NCBI RefSeq assembly: GCF_008370045.1
Contig: NZ_VOBN01000017.1
Coordinates: 62,001 to 126,000, forward strand
Reading direction: 5' to 3'
Origin: Pseudomonas sp. ANT_J12
GTDB lineage: Bacteria > Pseudomonadota > Gammaproteobacteria > Pseudomonadales > Pseudomonadaceae
Length of the DNA stretch: 64,000 nt
Shown: positions 1 through 8,134 of the stretch, one piece after another
Layout of the letters: each line of letters begins with the position of its first letter
Position numbering within the stretch: position 1 is the stretch's first letter
Program-made: the position numbers and the translations under genes
Notes under the pieces: generated by a model
Databases searched by the model: none
Told to the model about the DNA's origin: nothing
Seen by the model: the letters and a program-made list of their open reading frames with translations, nothing else

Positions 1-45
1 CAACTCGCCTTCCATCAGGTTTTCCGGTTCGTAGATTCGCTGCAT
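1..45 (-). CDS. DUF2007-like protein, N-terminal fragment (runs off the window)
   Basis: Only the first 15 codons are present, reading MQRIYEPENLMEGEL from an ATG at 45 down to base 1. This start resembles the small DUF2007 proteins (putative signal-transducing proteins) of Pseudomonas. It lies directly downstream of the CPXCG protein on the same strand with a 12-base gap, so the two are probably cotranscribed. The family assignment rests on the N-terminus alone. Confidence 0.5.
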   Translation of the reverse strand, partial: MQRIYEPENLMEGEL

Positions 46-57
46 CGGGCGCCCCTT

Positions 58-240
58 TCATTCGTTCTCGCTATGAACTTCGAGCAACCATTCCTGACCG
101 TCGGTTTGCAGGACAAACGTGATCGGTCTGCAACACACCGGACAATCCTCGATATAGGTCTGATCGCCGCCGGACAAATCCAGCACGGCCTCGGCCTCTT
201 CACCACAATACGGACATTCGTAGCGCTCGGTTTCCAGCAT
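58..240 (-). CDS. CPXCG motif-containing cysteine-rich protein
   Basis: This 60-residue protein has two zinc-knuckle-like motifs, CPYCG at residues 10-14 and CPVCC near 34-38. This is the pattern of the small CPXCG family found throughout gammaproteobacteria. The paired cysteines suggest binding of one zinc ion. No enzymatic role is known. It probably forms an operon with the DUF2007-like gene that follows. Confidence 0.85.
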   Translation of the reverse strand: MLETERYECPYCGEEAEAVLDLSGGDQTYIEDCPVCCRPITFVLQTDGQEWLLEVHSENE

Positions 241-379
241 CGCGGTCTCCCAGGTGACTTGTGCGTATAATCGCCGGTCTATTTGCAGGGCTATTTTTGT
301 CTGACTACCTTTTCAGACCGTGCCCCGTTGGTTTTCGATCAAAACCTTTACTTACCCTAGCCGTTTCTAACAAGAGAGC

Positions 380-1546
380 ATGATGGGCGAATTCGATGCC
401 ATCCGACCTTACGACGACAGCGAAGTCCCAGCGGTGCTGGCGCGGCTGCTCGGCGACAAGGCGCTTCTAGATATCCTCATTCACTTTCGCTTCCCGCGTT
501 ACGCCGGTGCTTTCGGCTGGATGCTCAAACCTCTTATAGCTCATCGGCTGCGCCGTGAGTTCGCCGGCGTCAACTCGGTGGCCACTTTGCAGGACAAGGT
601 CGAGGTGTACGTCGACCACACCATCGAGCGCGCCACCGACGGTGTCACCTACACCGGCGTCGAGCAGTTCAAGTCCGGCAGCGCCTACCTGTTTATCGCC
701 AATCACCGCGATATCGTGATGGACCCGGCCTTCGTCAACTATGCCGTGTACCACGCCGGCCTGCCGACCCCGCGCATCGCCATCGGTGACAACCTGCTGC
801 AAAAGCCGTTTGTCAGCGATCTGATGCGCCTGAACAAGAGCTTCATCGTGCACCGCTCGATCACCGGTCGCCGCGAGAAGATGGCGGCTTACCAGTTGCT
901 GTCGGCCTACATCAACCACTCGATCCGCAACGATTGCGCCTCGATCTGGATCGCCCAGGCCGAAGGCCGGGCCAAGGATGGCGACGACCGTACCGAGTCG
1001 GCGATCCTCAAGATGTTTCACATGAGCCGCAAGGACGAGCCGTTCGGCGAGGTCATCCAGTCGCTGAACGTGACCCCGGTGTCGATCAGCTACGAATACG
1101 ACCCGTGCGACCAGGCCAAGGCCCGCGAACTGTTCATCCGCGCCACTACTGGCAGCTACAGCAAAGTGCCGGGCGAGGACGATGTGAGCATCGCCAAGGG
1201 CATCACCGGCTACAAGGGCCGGGTCCACGTGAATTTCGCCGCGCCGATCACCGAGCTGTTCGACGACACCAAGCAATTGGCGATCGAGATGGACAAGCAG
1301 ATCCTCGGCGGTTACCGGTTGTTCCCGGTGCACTACCTGGCTTATGCGCAGTGGAAGGATGCGGATCCGCAGCTTCAGGTGCCCAAAGCCGCCGAGGTGT
1401 TTGCGGCGGATGAACTGGCCAAGGCTCAGGAAGAATGGCAGCGCCGGCTGGAGGCTTGCCCTGAGGAACATCGTCCGTTCCTGGTGTTGCAATATGCGAC
1501 GCCGGTGCGCAATCAGTATCGGGTGAAGGCTGGGTTGCCGCTTTAA
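380..1546 (+). CDS. PlsC-type 1-acyl-glycerol-3-phosphate acyltransferase
   Basis: The 388-residue protein matches the phosphate acyltransferase fold (PF01553). The catalytic block is NHRDIVMDP near residues 109-117, followed by a substrate-binding segment (residues EGRAKDGDD around 194-202). The His-to-Asp spacing is HX5D, one residue longer than the textbook HX4D, but the NHRDI(V/I)xD form occurs in a recognised branch of the superfamily. It probably transfers acyl groups to a lysolipid at the inner membrane; the exact acceptor cannot be read from the sequence. Two tandem ATGs at 380 and 383 follow an AAGAGAG ribosome site. A strong terminator follows the gene. Confidence 0.8.
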   Translation: MMGEFDAIRPYDDSEVPAVLARLLGDKALLDILIHFRFPRYAGAFGWMLKPLIAHRLRREFAGVNSVATLQDKVEVYVDHTIERATDGVTYTGVEQFKSGSAYLFIANHRDIVMDPAFVNYAVYHAGLPTPRIAIGDNLLQKPFVSDLMRLNKSFIVHRSITGRREKMAAYQLLSAYINHSIRNDCASIWIAQAEGRAKDGDDRTESAILKMFHMSRKDEPFGEVIQSLNVTPVSISYEYDPCDQAKARELFIRATTGSYSKVPGEDDVSIAKGITGYKGRVHVNFAAPITELFDDTKQLAIEMDKQILGGYRLFPVHYLAYAQWKDADPQLQVPKAAEVFAADELAKAQEEWQRRLEACPEEHRPFLVLQYATPVRNQYRVKAGLPL

Positions 1547-1566
1547 GCAGCTTGACCGGACACGAC

Positions 1567-1594
1567 AACGGCGCCTTCGGGGCGCCGTTTTTTT
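1567..1594 (+). terminator. Rho-independent terminator after the acyltransferase gene
   Basis: A 9-bp GC-rich stem (AACGGCGCC / GGCGCCGTT) with a small TTCG-type loop is followed by a run of seven T residues, just 20 bases after the stop codon. Confidence 0.9.
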
Positions 1595-1608
1595 GGCCTT
1601 ATACCAAC

Positions 1609-1739
1609 TGTGGCGAGGGGGCTTGCCCCCGTTCGGCTGCGCAGCAGTCGCAAAATCGGTGCTTGCGGTGTGCCAGACTGAACGCGGTGACCTTTGGGGC
1701 TGCTTCGCAGCCCAACGGGGGCAAGCCCCCTCGCCACAG
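1609..1739. repeat. REP-like palindromic pair, family B (TGTGGCGAGGGGGCTTGCCC)
   Basis: Two inverted arms of the type TGTGGCGAGGGGGCTTGCCC flank a central spacer of about 85 bases that holds a smaller palindrome (GCTGCGCAGC). The same element recurs at 10191-10323. This is a BIME-like arrangement typical of Pseudomonas intergenic space. Confidence 0.85.
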
Positions 1740-1755
1740 GTCTCGTGTCAGAGAT

Positions 1756-2043
1756 TCAGAAGCGGGTACTGATCCACGACACGACCAACGCCACACCCAG
1801 ACAGGCAAACCCGAAGCGATAGAAAAACCGGTTCATGCGCTGGGTGGCGCCATCGAGCATCAACATCGCGTCATCGACACGACGGCTCTGGGCATGCGCC
1901 TCCAGCACCGCCAGCGCACGCTGTTCGCGGCGACGGGTAGCATGCAGCAGCCAGCAGCCGGGGAAGGCAATCAGCAAGGCCAGCAGGTTGATCAACTTGG
2001 CGGGATGGTTGGTGAACAACGAAATCAAATGCAACGACATCAC
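1756..2043 (-). CDS. Small membrane protein, function unknown
   Basis: This protein of about 95 residues has two hydrophobic segments (roughly residues 17-36 and 76-92) around a charged central helix rich in Arg, Glu and Ala. That suggests two membrane spans with a cytoplasmic or periplasmic helical hairpin. The start may be GTG at 2043 or ATG at 2040. I recognise no named family. It lies between a REP element and the next gene on the opposite strand. Confidence 0.6.
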   Translation of the reverse strand: MMSLHLISLFTNHPAKLINLLALLIAFPGCWLLHATRRREQRALAVLEAHAQSRRVDDAMLMLDGATQRMNRFFYRFGFACLGVALVVSWISTRF

Positions 2044-2214
2044 GGACCTCGGGCAAAACTAACGTGGCAGACGTCGGACCGACGACCGCGGCGCGGATTC
2101 TACCGAAAGCGTGCGACAAATAACGAACCATTGGGCCGATTGCTGTCTTGTGTCACGGCGTCGTCATCTGAATACGCCAGTCTGTCGCCCCTCGAAACCG
2201 ACACAGAGCACAGC

Positions 2215-2421
2215 ATGCTGCACGCCGAAAACCAGGACCGCCTCTACCTTATCGCGCAAAGCGACGAACAGCAGAATCTCGTCGGCAGCCTCGCCTTCAA
2301 CGTCCAGGACCGCCACTGGCTGGTGTATTGCGCCCTCGGCGGGCATCAACATGCGGATTTGCCGGAAACGGATTTGCTGACCGGGGTGAGTGTGCTGGAT
2401 TTCTACTCCCAAGCCGCCTGA
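2215..2421 (+). CDS. Small conserved hypothetical protein
   Basis: A 68-residue soluble protein begins MLHAENQDRLYLIAQSDEQQ. The ATG at 2215 is preceded by a weak GAG ribosome site; an open frame extends further upstream through non-coding-looking sequence and is not credible as protein. The composition and codon use look real. The gene is divergent from the small membrane-protein gene at 1756-2043. Function unknown. Confidence 0.6.
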   Translation: MLHAENQDRLYLIAQSDEQQNLVGSLAFNVQDRHWLVYCALGGHQHADLPETDLLTGVSVLDFYSQAA

Positions 2422-2435
2422 CCCCACCGAACCTT

Positions 2436-2542
2436 TGTAGGAGCGAGGCTTGCCCGCGAAGGCGGCGGCACATTCAACATCAATGTTGACTGACACACCG
2501 CCTTCGCGGGCAAGTCGAATCGTCGCACCGCTCGCTCCTACA
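2436..2542. repeat. REP palindromic pair, family A, with a variant arm
   Basis: The left arm is TGTAGGAGCGAGGCTTGCCC and continues into GCGAAGGCGG. The right arm is its inverse but carries about 16 extra bases (TCGAATCGTCGCACCG) between the GGCAAG and CTCGCTCCTACA blocks. The centre contains a second palindrome around TCAACATCAATGTTGACTGA. A related expanded arm occurs at 22724-22763. Confidence 0.85.
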
Positions 2543-2580
2543 TGGGTTTTTGTATTCGTCCACAGAAATCGGCGGACATG

Positions 2581-2618
2581 AAAAAGCCCGGGACCATCAC
2601 TGGCACCGGGCTTTTTTG
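2581..2618. terminator. Bidirectional rho-independent terminator
   Basis: AAAAAGCCCGG and CCGGGCTTTTTT form a stem with T runs on both strands. It sits between two convergent genes (2215-2421 on + and 2633-3217 on -) and can serve both. Confidence 0.9.
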
Positions 2619-2632
2619 TCTCTCGCGAAAGG

Positions 2633-3217
2633 TTATTCGCCGAGAATCTGACCCACGGTCGGGTCCTTGAACAGACGCGTCAGGGCATCGCTCAACACAT
2701 CGCTGACCAGCTTGGTGTTGGTTTCCTGATTCGGCGCCATGCCGAAACGCTGGTCCAGGGAAGCGCCGTAACGACCGCTGTAACGACGGTTGGCGTTCTG
2801 CACGTCGGAGCGGAAGGTCGCGCCGATGGTGGCTTCGGTCACGTACATGCCTTCTTTAGGCGACTGATATTTCAGCTCCGCCAGGGTCACGGTCAGTTGC
2901 GGCGCATTCATGCCATTGGACACCGGGGTGAAGCCCAGCAAACGCACGGCCGCCTCGGCCTGGGCCTGCAACTTCGGCAGAATCTGCGCGCCCTGCACGG
3001 TGATCGCGCTGGTCTCGGGGTACAGACCGCCACGGGTGCCCAGGGTTGGCGATGGACGGCCGTCCACCACTCGCACCACAACCTGCTGGCCATGGCCAAC
3101 CGGCGCCAACTGAGTGGTCAGCTTTGGCTCCGGGTTCAGTTGTTGCGGGCTGTGGGCGCAGCCAACCAGGGTCAAACTGGTCACAGTGATCAAACCGAAC
3201 AACAGGCGTTGCAACAT
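2633..3217 (-). CDS. YajG-family lipoprotein
   Basis: This 194-residue protein has a lipoprotein signal peptide with the lipobox LVGC (Cys18). The mature part matches the YajG family: an early conserved V(V/R)VVDGR-type strand, then a domain with alternating hydrophobic strands. It is predicted to be anchored in the outer or inner membrane facing the periplasm. The ATG at 3217 is chosen because it gives a proper signal peptide and has GGAGAGAAG upstream. The molecular role of the family is not established. Confidence 0.8.
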   Translation of the reverse strand: MLQRLLFGLITVTSLTLVGCAHSPQQLNPEPKLTTQLAPVGHGQQVVVRVVDGRPSPTLGTRGGLYPETSAITVQGAQILPKLQAQAEAAVRLLGFTPVSNGMNAPQLTVTLAELKYQSPKEGMYVTEATIGATFRSDVQNANRRYSGRYGASLDQRFGMAPNQETNTKLVSDVLSDALTRLFKDPTVGQILGE

Positions 3218-3422
3218 GCTCTTCTCTCCAGAATCAGGCACAAACAGGCCGGCAGTATAGCGGTGGGCCATCGTCGCGAACTAGGGTCTCGCAACGATTG
3301 TTGAAATCTCTGACAAACCCCGCACGAGCCGGTTCCTGTCACACACCTGTAACCGTCCATACACGTTGGCGTCACGGCCTGCTGGCAACCTTCACAGCAG
3401 TCACCCCACAAGGTACTCCGCC

Positions 3423-3656
3423 ATGCGTTATCTGATCTCGTTGTTCGCGCCACGTCCGTTGCACCGCAGCTTCGCCCTGCTCGACCGCAATGGCCATTGC
3501 CAGGCGTTCAAGCAGTGCAGTCTCCAACCCATGGGTGATGGCTGGGTCGAAATCGAAGAAATCCGCCTCAACTGGTTGCACCATCCCCTGCCCCCGAGCG
3601 CCCGCGTGCGCCAGCATCAACCTCGTTCACGGGTACAGGCGCTGTTGTCCATCTGA
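3423..3656 (+). CDS. Small conserved hypothetical protein
   Basis: A 77-residue basic protein starts MRYLISLFAPRPLHRSFALL. The ATG at 3423 has an AAGGT ribosome-binding site eight bases upstream. It has an amphipathic start, no clear signal peptide and no motif I recognise. It is divergent from the YajG-like lipoprotein gene. Confidence 0.6.
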   Translation: MRYLISLFAPRPLHRSFALLDRNGHCQAFKQCSLQPMGDGWVEIEEIRLNWLHHPLPPSARVRQHQPRSRVQALLSI

Positions 3657-3966
3657 CCAGACGCCTAATAAAAGTCATTATTCACGACCATTTCCCTGCG
3701 TTTCTTAGATACAATCTCCCCCCGATTATAAGGACGTCTCCTGATCGGGCCTCGCAGCACCGTCAATGCCCCGGTATTGGCACCCCGCACCGCCCACAGA
3801 GAGCCGCCCACACAGATCGAGTGAAGCTGGCGCGCTTGCTGTTCCCTGAGCAAAACCCCCACTTTTCGCGAATCTGCAGAGCTGTCATTACGCTCGGTCA
3901 CTGAGCTGTTTGCCCGTTTTGCCTGTCATGTATCCCATGGCGGCAATCCATCCGGGCACGGTGCCA

Positions 3967-3986
3967 GGCTGGGACAGCCCTTTTTT
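3967..3986 (+). terminator. Possible small terminator in the mqo leader
   Basis: GGCTG-GGA-CAGCC forms a 5-bp stem with a 3-base loop, followed by C and six T residues. The stem is short, so it is a weak candidate. If real it would end a transcript of roughly 270 bases starting near the TACAAT box at ~3710. Confidence 0.35.
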
Positions 3987-4067
3987 GAGGTTCACGTCTT
4001 CAAAAGAGCGTGAAAAAAACGGGTTTTCACAACTTCACAAGAGTGTGGCGAGCAAATGAATAGTTTT

Positions 4068-4097
4068 GCGTCTGAACATGCACCATTAGCGTCTGAA
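4068..4097. promoter_or_regulatory. Direct repeat GCGTCTGAA x2, 21-base period
   Basis: Two identical 9-mers start 21 bases apart, that is two helical turns, in the leader 300 bases before mqo. This is the geometry of an activator site recognised by a dimer in tandem. The cognate regulator is unknown. Confidence 0.4.
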
Positions 4098-4392
4098 ACA
4101 GCCCAACGACACAGGACCGGGTACGCCTCAAATACCGGAGCCTGAAGCCTGTCCGCTACGGATTTGGTTGCACAAACGGATGTCTCGACCATAAGTCGAA
4201 TTGCCAGTCGTGTGCTGAAATGAGTTCATATCACTCATAGGCCCGGCCGGTAGCGTCCGTCGAAGTTGCGAAAAATTGCGAAGATTCGGACATGGCGACA
4301 CTGCCATGGGTACCTGGGGCATCACTGACTCGCCCTGAACGCCTGGCAGCCATGCCGACAATTTGGTGCTGCAGATTTTGGAGACGCGTTAA

Positions 4393-5901
4393 ATGGCGCA
4401 TAACGAAGCAGTCGACGTAGTACTCGTAGGGGCCGGCATCATGAGTGCCACCCTCGCTGTACTGCTCAAAGAGCTCGACCCCGCGATCAAGCTGGAAGTC
4501 GTCGAGCTGATGGATTCGGGTGCCGCGGAGAGTTCCAACCCGTGGAACAACGCCGGGACCGGTCACGCCGGGCTGTGTGAGCTCAACTACACGCCGCAGG
4601 CCGCCGACGGCACCGTCGACATCAAGAAAGCCGTGCACATCAACACCCAGTTCGAAGTGTCGAAGCAGTTCTGGTCGTACCTGACCAAGAAAGGCACCTT
4701 CGGCTCGTGCAAGACCTTCATCAGCCCGGTGCCGCACCTGAGCTTCGTGCAAGGCGACAGCGGCGTGTCGTTCCTCAAGTCACGCTTCAACGTGCTGAGC
4801 AAGCACCACGCCTTTTCCGATATGGAATACACCGAAGACAAGGCCAAGATGGCCGAGTGGATGCCCCTGATGATGCCGGGCCGCTCGCCCGACGAAGTCC
4901 TGGCCGCCACCCGCGTGATGAATGGCACCGACGTCAACTTCGGCGCCCTGACCAATCAATTGCTCAAGCACCTGACCAGCGCACCGGATGCCCAGGTCAA
5001 GTACTGCAAGCGCGTCACCGGCCTGAAGCGTAACGCCAATGGCTGGACCGTCAGCATCAAGGACGTCAACAGCGGCAACACCCGTGAAGTCGACGCCAAA
5101 TTCGTCTTCCTCGGCGCGGGCGGCGCGGCATTGCCGTTGCTGCAAGCGTCGGGCATCGAGGAAAGCAAAGGCTTCGGCGGCTTCCCGATCAGCGGCCAGT
5201 GGCTGCGTTGCGACAACCCGGAAGTGGTCAAGCACCACCAGGCCAAGGTCTACAGCCAGGCCGCCGTGGGTTCGCCGCCGATGTCGGTGCCGCACCTGGA
5301 CACCCGCGTGGTCGATGGCAACAAGTCCCTGTTGTTCGGGCCATACGCCGGTTTCACCACCAAGTTCCTCAAGCACGGCTCCTTCATGGACCTGCCGCTG
5401 TCGGTTCGTGCCGGCAACATCGGCCCGATGCTGGCCGTGGCGAAAAACAACATGGACTTGACCAAGTACCTGGTCAGCGAAGTGATGCAGTCGATGGAGC
5501 AGCGCCTGGAATCCCTGCGTCGCTTCTACCCTGAAGCGAAGGCCGAAGACTGGCGCCTGGAAGTGGCCGGCCAACGGGTGCAGATCATCAAGAAAGACCC
5601 GAAAAAGGGCGGCGTTCTGCAGTTCGGTACCGAACTGGTCGCGGCCAAGGACGGTTCCCTTGCTGCATTGCTCGGTGCTTCCCCTGGTGCTTCGGTGACG
5701 GTTTCGATCATGCTTGAGCTGATCGAGAAGTGCTTCCCGAACAAAGCCTCCGGCGAATGGGCGGCCAAACTGGCGGAAATCTTCCCGGCTCGGGAAAAAG
5801 TCCTGGAAACCGACGCGGCGCTGTATCGCAAGATCAACGCGCACAACAACGTCGCGCTGGAACTGGTTGAAGCCAGTAACGAGACCGAAAGCTACGCTTG
5901 A
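4393..5901 (+). CDS. mqo: Malate:quinone oxidoreductase
   Basis: This 502-residue FAD flavoprotein oxidises L-malate to oxaloacetate and passes electrons to the quinone pool at the inner membrane, bypassing NAD-linked malate dehydrogenase in the TCA cycle. The N-terminal FAD-binding motif is VGAGIMS (residues 12-18). The ESSNPWNNAGTGHAG block typical of Mqo follows at about 46-60. Length matches the family. The start ATG has TTTTGGAGA upstream. The gene stands alone between a long leader and a strong terminator. Confidence 0.97.
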   Translation: MAHNEAVDVVLVGAGIMSATLAVLLKELDPAIKLEVVELMDSGAAESSNPWNNAGTGHAGLCELNYTPQAADGTVDIKKAVHINTQFEVSKQFWSYLTKKGTFGSCKTFISPVPHLSFVQGDSGVSFLKSRFNVLSKHHAFSDMEYTEDKAKMAEWMPLMMPGRSPDEVLAATRVMNGTDVNFGALTNQLLKHLTSAPDAQVKYCKRVTGLKRNANGWTVSIKDVNSGNTREVDAKFVFLGAGGAALPLLQASGIEESKGFGGFPISGQWLRCDNPEVVKHHQAKVYSQAAVGSPPMSVPHLDTRVVDGNKSLLFGPYAGFTTKFLKHGSFMDLPLSVRAGNIGPMLAVAKNNMDLTKYLVSEVMQSMEQRLESLRRFYPEAKAEDWRLEVAGQRVQIIKKDPKKGGVLQFGTELVAAKDGSLAALLGASPGASVTVSIMLELIEKCFPNKASGEWAAKLAEIFPAREKVLETDAALYRKINAHNNVALELVEASNETESYA

Positions 5902-5912
5902 TTCGGCCCCAC

Positions 5913-5952
5913 AAAAAACGCCCCGTTCTCAGTGAGAGCGGGGCGTTTTTTT
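5913..5952 (+). terminator. Rho-independent terminator after mqo
   Basis: ACGCCCCG and CGGGGCGT pair around the loop TTCTCAGTGAGAG, and seven T residues follow. Confidence 0.92.
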
Positions 5953-5963
5953 ATGCGCCTATC

Positions 5964-6030
5964 TGTAGGAGCATGGCTTGCCCGCGATGGCGTCCTTCAG
6001 AGCGCTATCGCGAGCAAGCTTTACTCCTAC
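5964..6030. repeat. REP palindromic pair, family A
   Basis: Inverted arms TGTAGGAGCATGGCTTGCCC and the inverse ending CGAGCAAGCTTTACTCCTAC. Placed after the mqo terminator and before the convergent PA4642-like gene. Confidence 0.85.
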
Positions 6031-6049
6031 GGGCACAGGTGTCCGCGAT

Positions 6050-6337
6050 TCAACCGCGAGCCTTGGCGATCAACTCGATGTACTCAGCCGCATTACGCTG
6101 ATCCTTGATCACCGCAACAAAATCATTGCCATGCTCATCCTTGCCGTCCAGGTCAAACCCTGCCTCGACGAAAAACGTCAGGAAGCGCTCGAAGTCGTCG
6201 ATGCGCAGGCCGCGATAGGCCTTGATCAGTTTGTGCAGGGACGGGGAAATGGCGTCGACCGGTTCAAAATCGAGGAACAGTTTGATTTGCTCATCGCCGA
6301 TCTCGTCACCAATCACTTGCTTCTTATCTTTACGCAT
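6050..6337 (-). CDS. PA4642-family protein
   Basis: This 95-residue acidic/basic mixed protein is recognisable as the PA4642 family, found next to mqo in pseudomonads. It has a charged N-terminus (MRKDKKQVIGDEIGDEQIK) and a helical body with DDFERFLTFFVEAGFDLDG around 47-65. Function is unknown. It is convergent with mqo, consistent with the P. aeruginosa arrangement. Confidence 0.8.
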   Translation of the reverse strand: MRKDKKQVIGDEIGDEQIKLFLDFEPVDAISPSLHKLIKAYRGLRIDDFERFLTFFVEAGFDLDGKDEHGNDFVAVIKDQRNAAEYIELIAKARG

Positions 6338-6400
6338 TGCCGACTCCAGCTCGCAGACATTTCACGGGGCGGGCAGTTTACCCCTCGATTGAGGCCAGGC

Positions 6401-6886
6401 TCAACGCGAACGCACGCTGCCGGTGTGCAGATCGGCCCAGACATGGCCGTTGGCGTAACTGAGGAACTGGCAATACACCGTGTCGTTGCGCAGCAAATCG
6501 ATCACCACCCGGTATTGAGCCAGCGGGTAGTAGAGCGTCAGGGTTTTGCTCTTCTCGTCGTAGATCGGCTTTTTCAGGCTTTTGCTTTCGCCATCGAAAT
6601 TGACCATCACCTGGCTGATGGTCGCGCCCTTGTTCAGGGATTTGCCCTTGAGGCGGATCAGCAGCGGTGACGTCACCGGGATCGGTTGTTGGGTCGACTG
6701 GCGTTGGCTACCCACCACCACCGAATAATCGGTGACCTGCAGCAGTTGTTGCTGCTCCGGTTCGGCGTCGCGCAGGGTCAGGTCGTCCGGTGGCAGGAAC
6801 TGCGCGTGCATCGGCGCCGGGGCGGCGACCAGAGGCAGGCTGAGGGTCAGCAACAGGGCGGCGCAGCTGCGGATCAAAAGGCTCAT
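6401..6886 (-). CDS. Exported protein of unknown function
   Basis: The 161-residue product has a Sec signal peptide (residues 1-22, ending near VAAPA), so it should be periplasmic. The mature part looks like a beta-rich domain. I know of no assigned function; its position suggests the PA4643 equivalent. ATG 6886 is chosen because earlier in-frame starts lie in REP sequence. It is upstream of the PA4642-like gene on the same strand, 63 bases apart. Confidence 0.65.
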   Translation of the reverse strand: MSLLIRSCAALLLTLSLPLVAAPAPMHAQFLPPDDLTLRDAEPEQQQLLQVTDYSVVVGSQRQSTQQPIPVTSPLLIRLKGKSLNKGATISQVMVNFDGESKSLKKPIYDEKSKTLTLYYPLAQYRVVIDLLRNDTVYCQFLSYANGHVWADLHTGSVRSR

Positions 6887-6954
6887 GACGGGCTCCGGAG
6901 GCGAGGCCGGGCACTTTATCACGGCTGACGGAGGTGAAGCTGTGCCGCCGCCTC

Positions 6955-7048
6955 TGTAGGAGGGAGGCTTGCCCGCGTGAAGGCGGTGTGTCAGTCGATA
7001 ACTGGTTTGACTGACACACCTATATCGCGGGCAAGCCTCGCGCCTACA
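6955..7048. repeat. REP palindromic pair, family A
   Basis: Arms TGTAGGAGGGAGGCTTGCCC and the inverse ending GCAAGCCTCGCGCCTACA enclose a nested palindrome (GGTGTGTCAGTC...GACTGACACACC). Confidence 0.85.
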
Positions 7049-7059
7049 CGGGGTGGAGA

Positions 7060-7533
7060 TCAATCGAACTGCGCGCGCATCCAGGCTTGATACTCGGCCA
7101 CACCCGTCTCGCCTTCACGCGGAGCCCAGTGGGCCAGATCACCTTCACCGACCGGACGGAAAGGGCCAGCCTTGCACTCGAACATCACGCTATCAGCTTC
7201 CAGCACCACCAGACCGTGATAAATGCCTGCCGGCAAGTCCACCCCCAGGCAATCGCCACCGGCCTGCAGGACGCACTTATCGGTAACCTGGCCAGACTCA
7301 TCAAAAATCAGCAGGCCGAGACGACCTCGCAACACCACCAGGGTTTCAGCCTTGTCGGCGCTCTGGTGCCGGTGAGGCGGAATGTACGTGCTCGGCTGCA
7401 ACCCTACCGCCATCCGGTGGCAGGGTTCCTCCATCTGATGAAAGTTGTGATGCTGCCGACCACGTGGGTTGCCCGCCGCTTTCTCAGCCAAATCCGCGAA
7501 CAGTGCTTGATCCAGAAAGCTCGGCGTAGCCAT
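7060..7533 (-). CDS. WbuC-family cupin metalloprotein
   Basis: The 157-residue protein fits the WbuC cupin fold. The metal-binding cluster is PPHRHQSADKAETLVVLRG-like, with the HxH at about 54-56 and a downstream Glu; a second conserved His lies in GIYHGLVV near 104. The substrate is unknown. Its ribosome site AAAGGA lies inside the last codons of hpt, three bases upstream of which hpt ends, so the two genes are translationally linked. Confidence 0.8.
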   Translation of the reverse strand: MATPSFLDQALFADLAEKAAGNPRGRQHHNFHQMEEPCHRMAVGLQPSTYIPPHRHQSADKAETLVVLRGRLGLLIFDESGQVTDKCVLQAGGDCLGVDLPAGIYHGLVVLEADSVMFECKAGPFRPVGEGDLAHWAPREGETGVAEYQAWMRAQFD

Positions 7534-7536
7534 TGT

Positions 7537-8094
7537 TTACATTCCTTTAACGGCAAAAATCCCATTGGCGTTGCGCCAGTAGCCTTTGTAGTCCATGCCA
7601 TAACCGAAGATGTAACGGTCGATGCACGGCAGACCAACAAAATCGGCTTTCAGGTCCGGGCGAGCCTTGCGGTCGTGGTCCTTGTCGATCAGCACGGCGG
7701 TGTGCACTTTGCGCGCGCCAGCGTGTTTGCAGTAGTCGATGATCGCGCCCAGGGTGTGACCTTCATCGAGGATATCGTCGATGATCAGCACGTCGCGGTC
7801 GAGGAACGAGACTTCCGGCTTGGCTTTCCAGAACAGGTCGCCGCCGCTGGTTTCGTTGCGATAGCGGGTGGCGTGCAGGTAGGACGCTTCCAGCGGGAAG
7901 TGCAGATGGGTGAGCAGCTTGCCGGCGAAAATCAGGCCGCCGTTCATCACACAGAACACCACCGGGTTGGTCTCAGCCAGCTGTTCGTTGATGTGTGCAC
8001 CGACGCGGGCGATGGCCGCCTCGACTTCAGCTTCGGTGTACAGGCAGTCAGCCTCTCGCATGATTTGACGGATATGCTCGAGATCAGCAGGCAT
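7537..8094 (-). CDS. hpt: Hypoxanthine-guanine phosphoribosyltransferase
   Basis: This 185-residue enzyme converts hypoxanthine or guanine plus PRPP into IMP or GMP in purine salvage. The PRPP-binding signature VLIIDDILDEGHTL lies at about residues 98-111. Length fits the family. ATG 8094 is preferred over an in-frame ATG four codons upstream because it has GGAGAG directly ahead. It is divergent from upp, so purine and pyrimidine salvage share an intergenic control region. Confidence 0.95.
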   Translation of the reverse strand: MPADLEHIRQIMREADCLYTEAEVEAAIARVGAHINEQLAETNPVVFCVMNGGLIFAGKLLTHLHFPLEASYLHATRYRNETSGGDLFWKAKPEVSFLDRDVLIIDDILDEGHTLGAIIDYCKHAGARKVHTAVLIDKDHDRKARPDLKADFVGLPCIDRYIFGYGMDYKGYWRNANGIFAVKGM

Positions 8095-8134
8095 GTCGCT
8101 CTCCAAGGGGTGGCGGATTCAGGAAAAGCGGGCA

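Larger units (their letters stand above)
3657..4392. other. Long intergenic region upstream of mqo
   Basis: These 736 bases hold no convincing gene. Visible elements are a TACAAT -10-like box near 3710, a short hairpin followed by six T residues at 3967-3986, and a 9-base direct repeat GCGTCTGAA at 4068-4076 and 4089-4097. A start-distal ribosome site, TTTTGGAGA, precedes mqo. The length suggests a regulated leader or an unannotated small RNA. Confidence 0.5.

Noticed and set aside
467..1492. Long open frame on the minus strand opposite the acyltransferase gene
   Set aside because: It is the antisense shadow of a GC-rich gene: low-complexity, His/Asp/Val-rich translation, no start context and no family resemblance.
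1552..2421. Long plus-strand frame through the family B REP into the small hypothetical gene
   Set aside because: The upstream part translates terminator and REP sequence and is antisense to a membrane protein gene; only the part from 2215 looks coding.
3665..3901. 78-codon minus-strand frame in the mqo leader
   Set aside because: It starts at GTG without a ribosome site, has no recognisable domain and covers the likely promoter.
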